Assembly: GCA_036852015.1 (NCBI GenBank)
Contig: JAANDG010000543.1
Coordinates: 36,786 to 100,785 of the forward strand
Source: Pelodera strongyloides
Lineage: Eukaryota > Nematoda > Chromadorea > Rhabditida > Rhabditidae
Direction of reading: 5' to 3'
DNA length: 64,000 nucleotides
The notes below the pieces were generated by a model. That model made no database searches and had not been told where the DNA came from. It worked only from the letters and a program-made list of their open reading frames with translations. Below are positions 63,242-64,000 of this stretch, one piece after another. The translations under genes and the position numbers were made by a program. How positions within the stretch are numbered: position 1 is the stretch's first letter; every line of letters starts with the position of its first letter.

Positions 63242-63287
63242 GCTGAGATGCTGGACGACCGGAGTACCCTTTCTCTCCAAGGAGGAC

Positions 63288-63295
63288 TATTTAAA
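63288..63295 (-). promoter_or_regulatory. possible TATA-like element of vitellogenin
   Basis: TTTAAATA on the minus strand, about 47-54 bases before the ATG, close to where a vitellogenin core promoter would be expected given a short leader. Judged by sequence only. Confidence 0.4.
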
Positions 63296-63353
63296 CTTAT
63301 TCCCATATCTGGATGAGTGAAGGTTCAGCGAAGTGTCACTTAACACCTGGAAT

Positions 63354-63374
63354 TGATAACGAAAGGGTGTCAAT
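63354..63374. promoter_or_regulatory. vit-type promoter motifs: TGATAA (GATA) and TGTCAAT
   Basis: TGATAA at 63354-63359 and TGTCAAT at 63368-63374, 113-133 bp upstream of the vitellogenin ATG. In C. elegans, vit promoters carry VPE1 (TGTCAAT) and VPE2 (CTGATAA, bound by intestinal GATA factors). The pair is close together, as in those promoters. Confidence 0.65.
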
Positions 63375-63618
63375 CCCAAAATGGAATTTGAATCAGATTG
63401 AATTTCCTGAAGTTATTTGATGGGTCCCCCAACGTACAATATTGAGGGAGAGCACTAATCACTATAACTCTAAGTTCGATCACATAGATCAATTCCTTCG
63501 ATCATATTACATCTAATTAGAACAATGCATGTACAGCACGAAAGCGGCGTTCATATTTATTCACAGCCTAATACCACAGTCAATTTTCCATGGCTCCACA
63601 ATGGGGGCAAAGTTCATA

Positions 63619-63646
63619 TGTCAATCATCCGCATTGACGAGATAAG
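63619..63646. promoter_or_regulatory. second TGTCAAT box and GATAAG site
   Basis: Another exact TGTCAAT at 63619-63625 and an AGATAAG GATA-type site ending at 63646, about 380-405 bp upstream of the vitellogenin ATG. A repeated VPE1-like box with a nearby GATA site supports conserved intestine-specific yolk regulation. Confidence 0.5.
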
Positions 63647-64000
63647 TTTTTACTGCTGATTCCCGTACAAATTTCAGTCTATCACAACGGTCTATTCTTC
63701 TGGAACAATTAAGGGAACAAAGAACATCAAAAGCATTTCGCCAACAGTGGATGTAGAACTTTTCATAACACTAGTGTTTCATTACTTCGATGGCTCTGTC
63801 TTCTGGCGTAATTCATTTTCACACTCTTTAGACAACAAAATGATCGAACTTGTGCTGCAGACCCGCGTTGTTCACTTATAAAAGTCTTCAATTTTGAACT
63901 GTATAGATAAACCGAGAATAAGTATAAACAAAAATTTATTAACAATTTGTACTCTAAGAGCACTCACAAATACAATGCTACCAACAGCCAAAAATCCTGT

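Noticed and set aside
1..64000. CRISPR arrays, bacterial operons, rRNA genes, viral or retroelement proteins
   Set aside because: None seen: no regularly spaced direct repeats, no polymerase, transposase or integrase motifs, no rRNA cores; the content is plainly eukaryotic.

Overview
The window is nuclear DNA of a nematode, most likely a clade V rhabditid (free-living or strongylid-like); I cannot name the species. The evidence is short AT-rich introns with TTTNCAG acceptors, acceptor-like sites just upstream of start codons that suit spliced-leader trans-splicing, Sre-type chemoreceptors, a nematode-type vitellogenin, a Cys-loop anion channel of the worm LGC/GluCl type and tRNA-Trp genes. 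Almost no real gene is one long open frame. I rebuilt genes exon by exon, accepting joins only where splice sites, phase and family similarity agree.

Layout: 1-9.1 kb is gene-poor, with one small two-exon membrane-protein candidate (5.2-5.6 kb). 9.16-15.97 kb holds a complete 15-exon Cys-loop ligand-gated anion channel on the plus strand. 17.84-18.71 kb holds a compact five-exon galectin-like gene on the minus strand. 19.7-39.7 kb is an array of four related plus-strand loci (A-D) for very short proteins with an MRG/MSL3-like chromo-barrel. B and D look intact; A has lost a splice acceptor and carries a nonsense codon; C is a decayed mosaic with a triplicated first exon. Repeats, a foldback element and a decayed tRNA lie among them, followed by two identical tRNA-Trp genes.

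41.1-45.05 kb is a complete 16-exon MFS transporter of SLC18B1 (vesicular polyamine transporter) type on the minus strand. Behind it lies an acidic, Ser-rich gene or alternative 5' end (46.9-48.0 kb) with a dileucine sorting motif. 49.7-56.3 kb holds two tandem minus-strand sre-type chemoreceptor genes, both damaged: one by an in-frame stop near its C-terminus, the other by a 361-bp palindromic TTAA-flanked element inside coding exon 2. 57.4-63.24 kb is a complete seven-exon vitellogenin on the minus strand with vit-type promoter motifs upstream.

The genes do not form an operon or pathway. The two points most worth follow-up are the chromo-barrel mini-protein array, which looks like lineage-specific birth and death of a chromatin-reader-like family, and the mobile element in the chemoreceptor exon, where removing the element and one TTAA copy restores exactly the exon length and reading frame of the neighbouring paralog.
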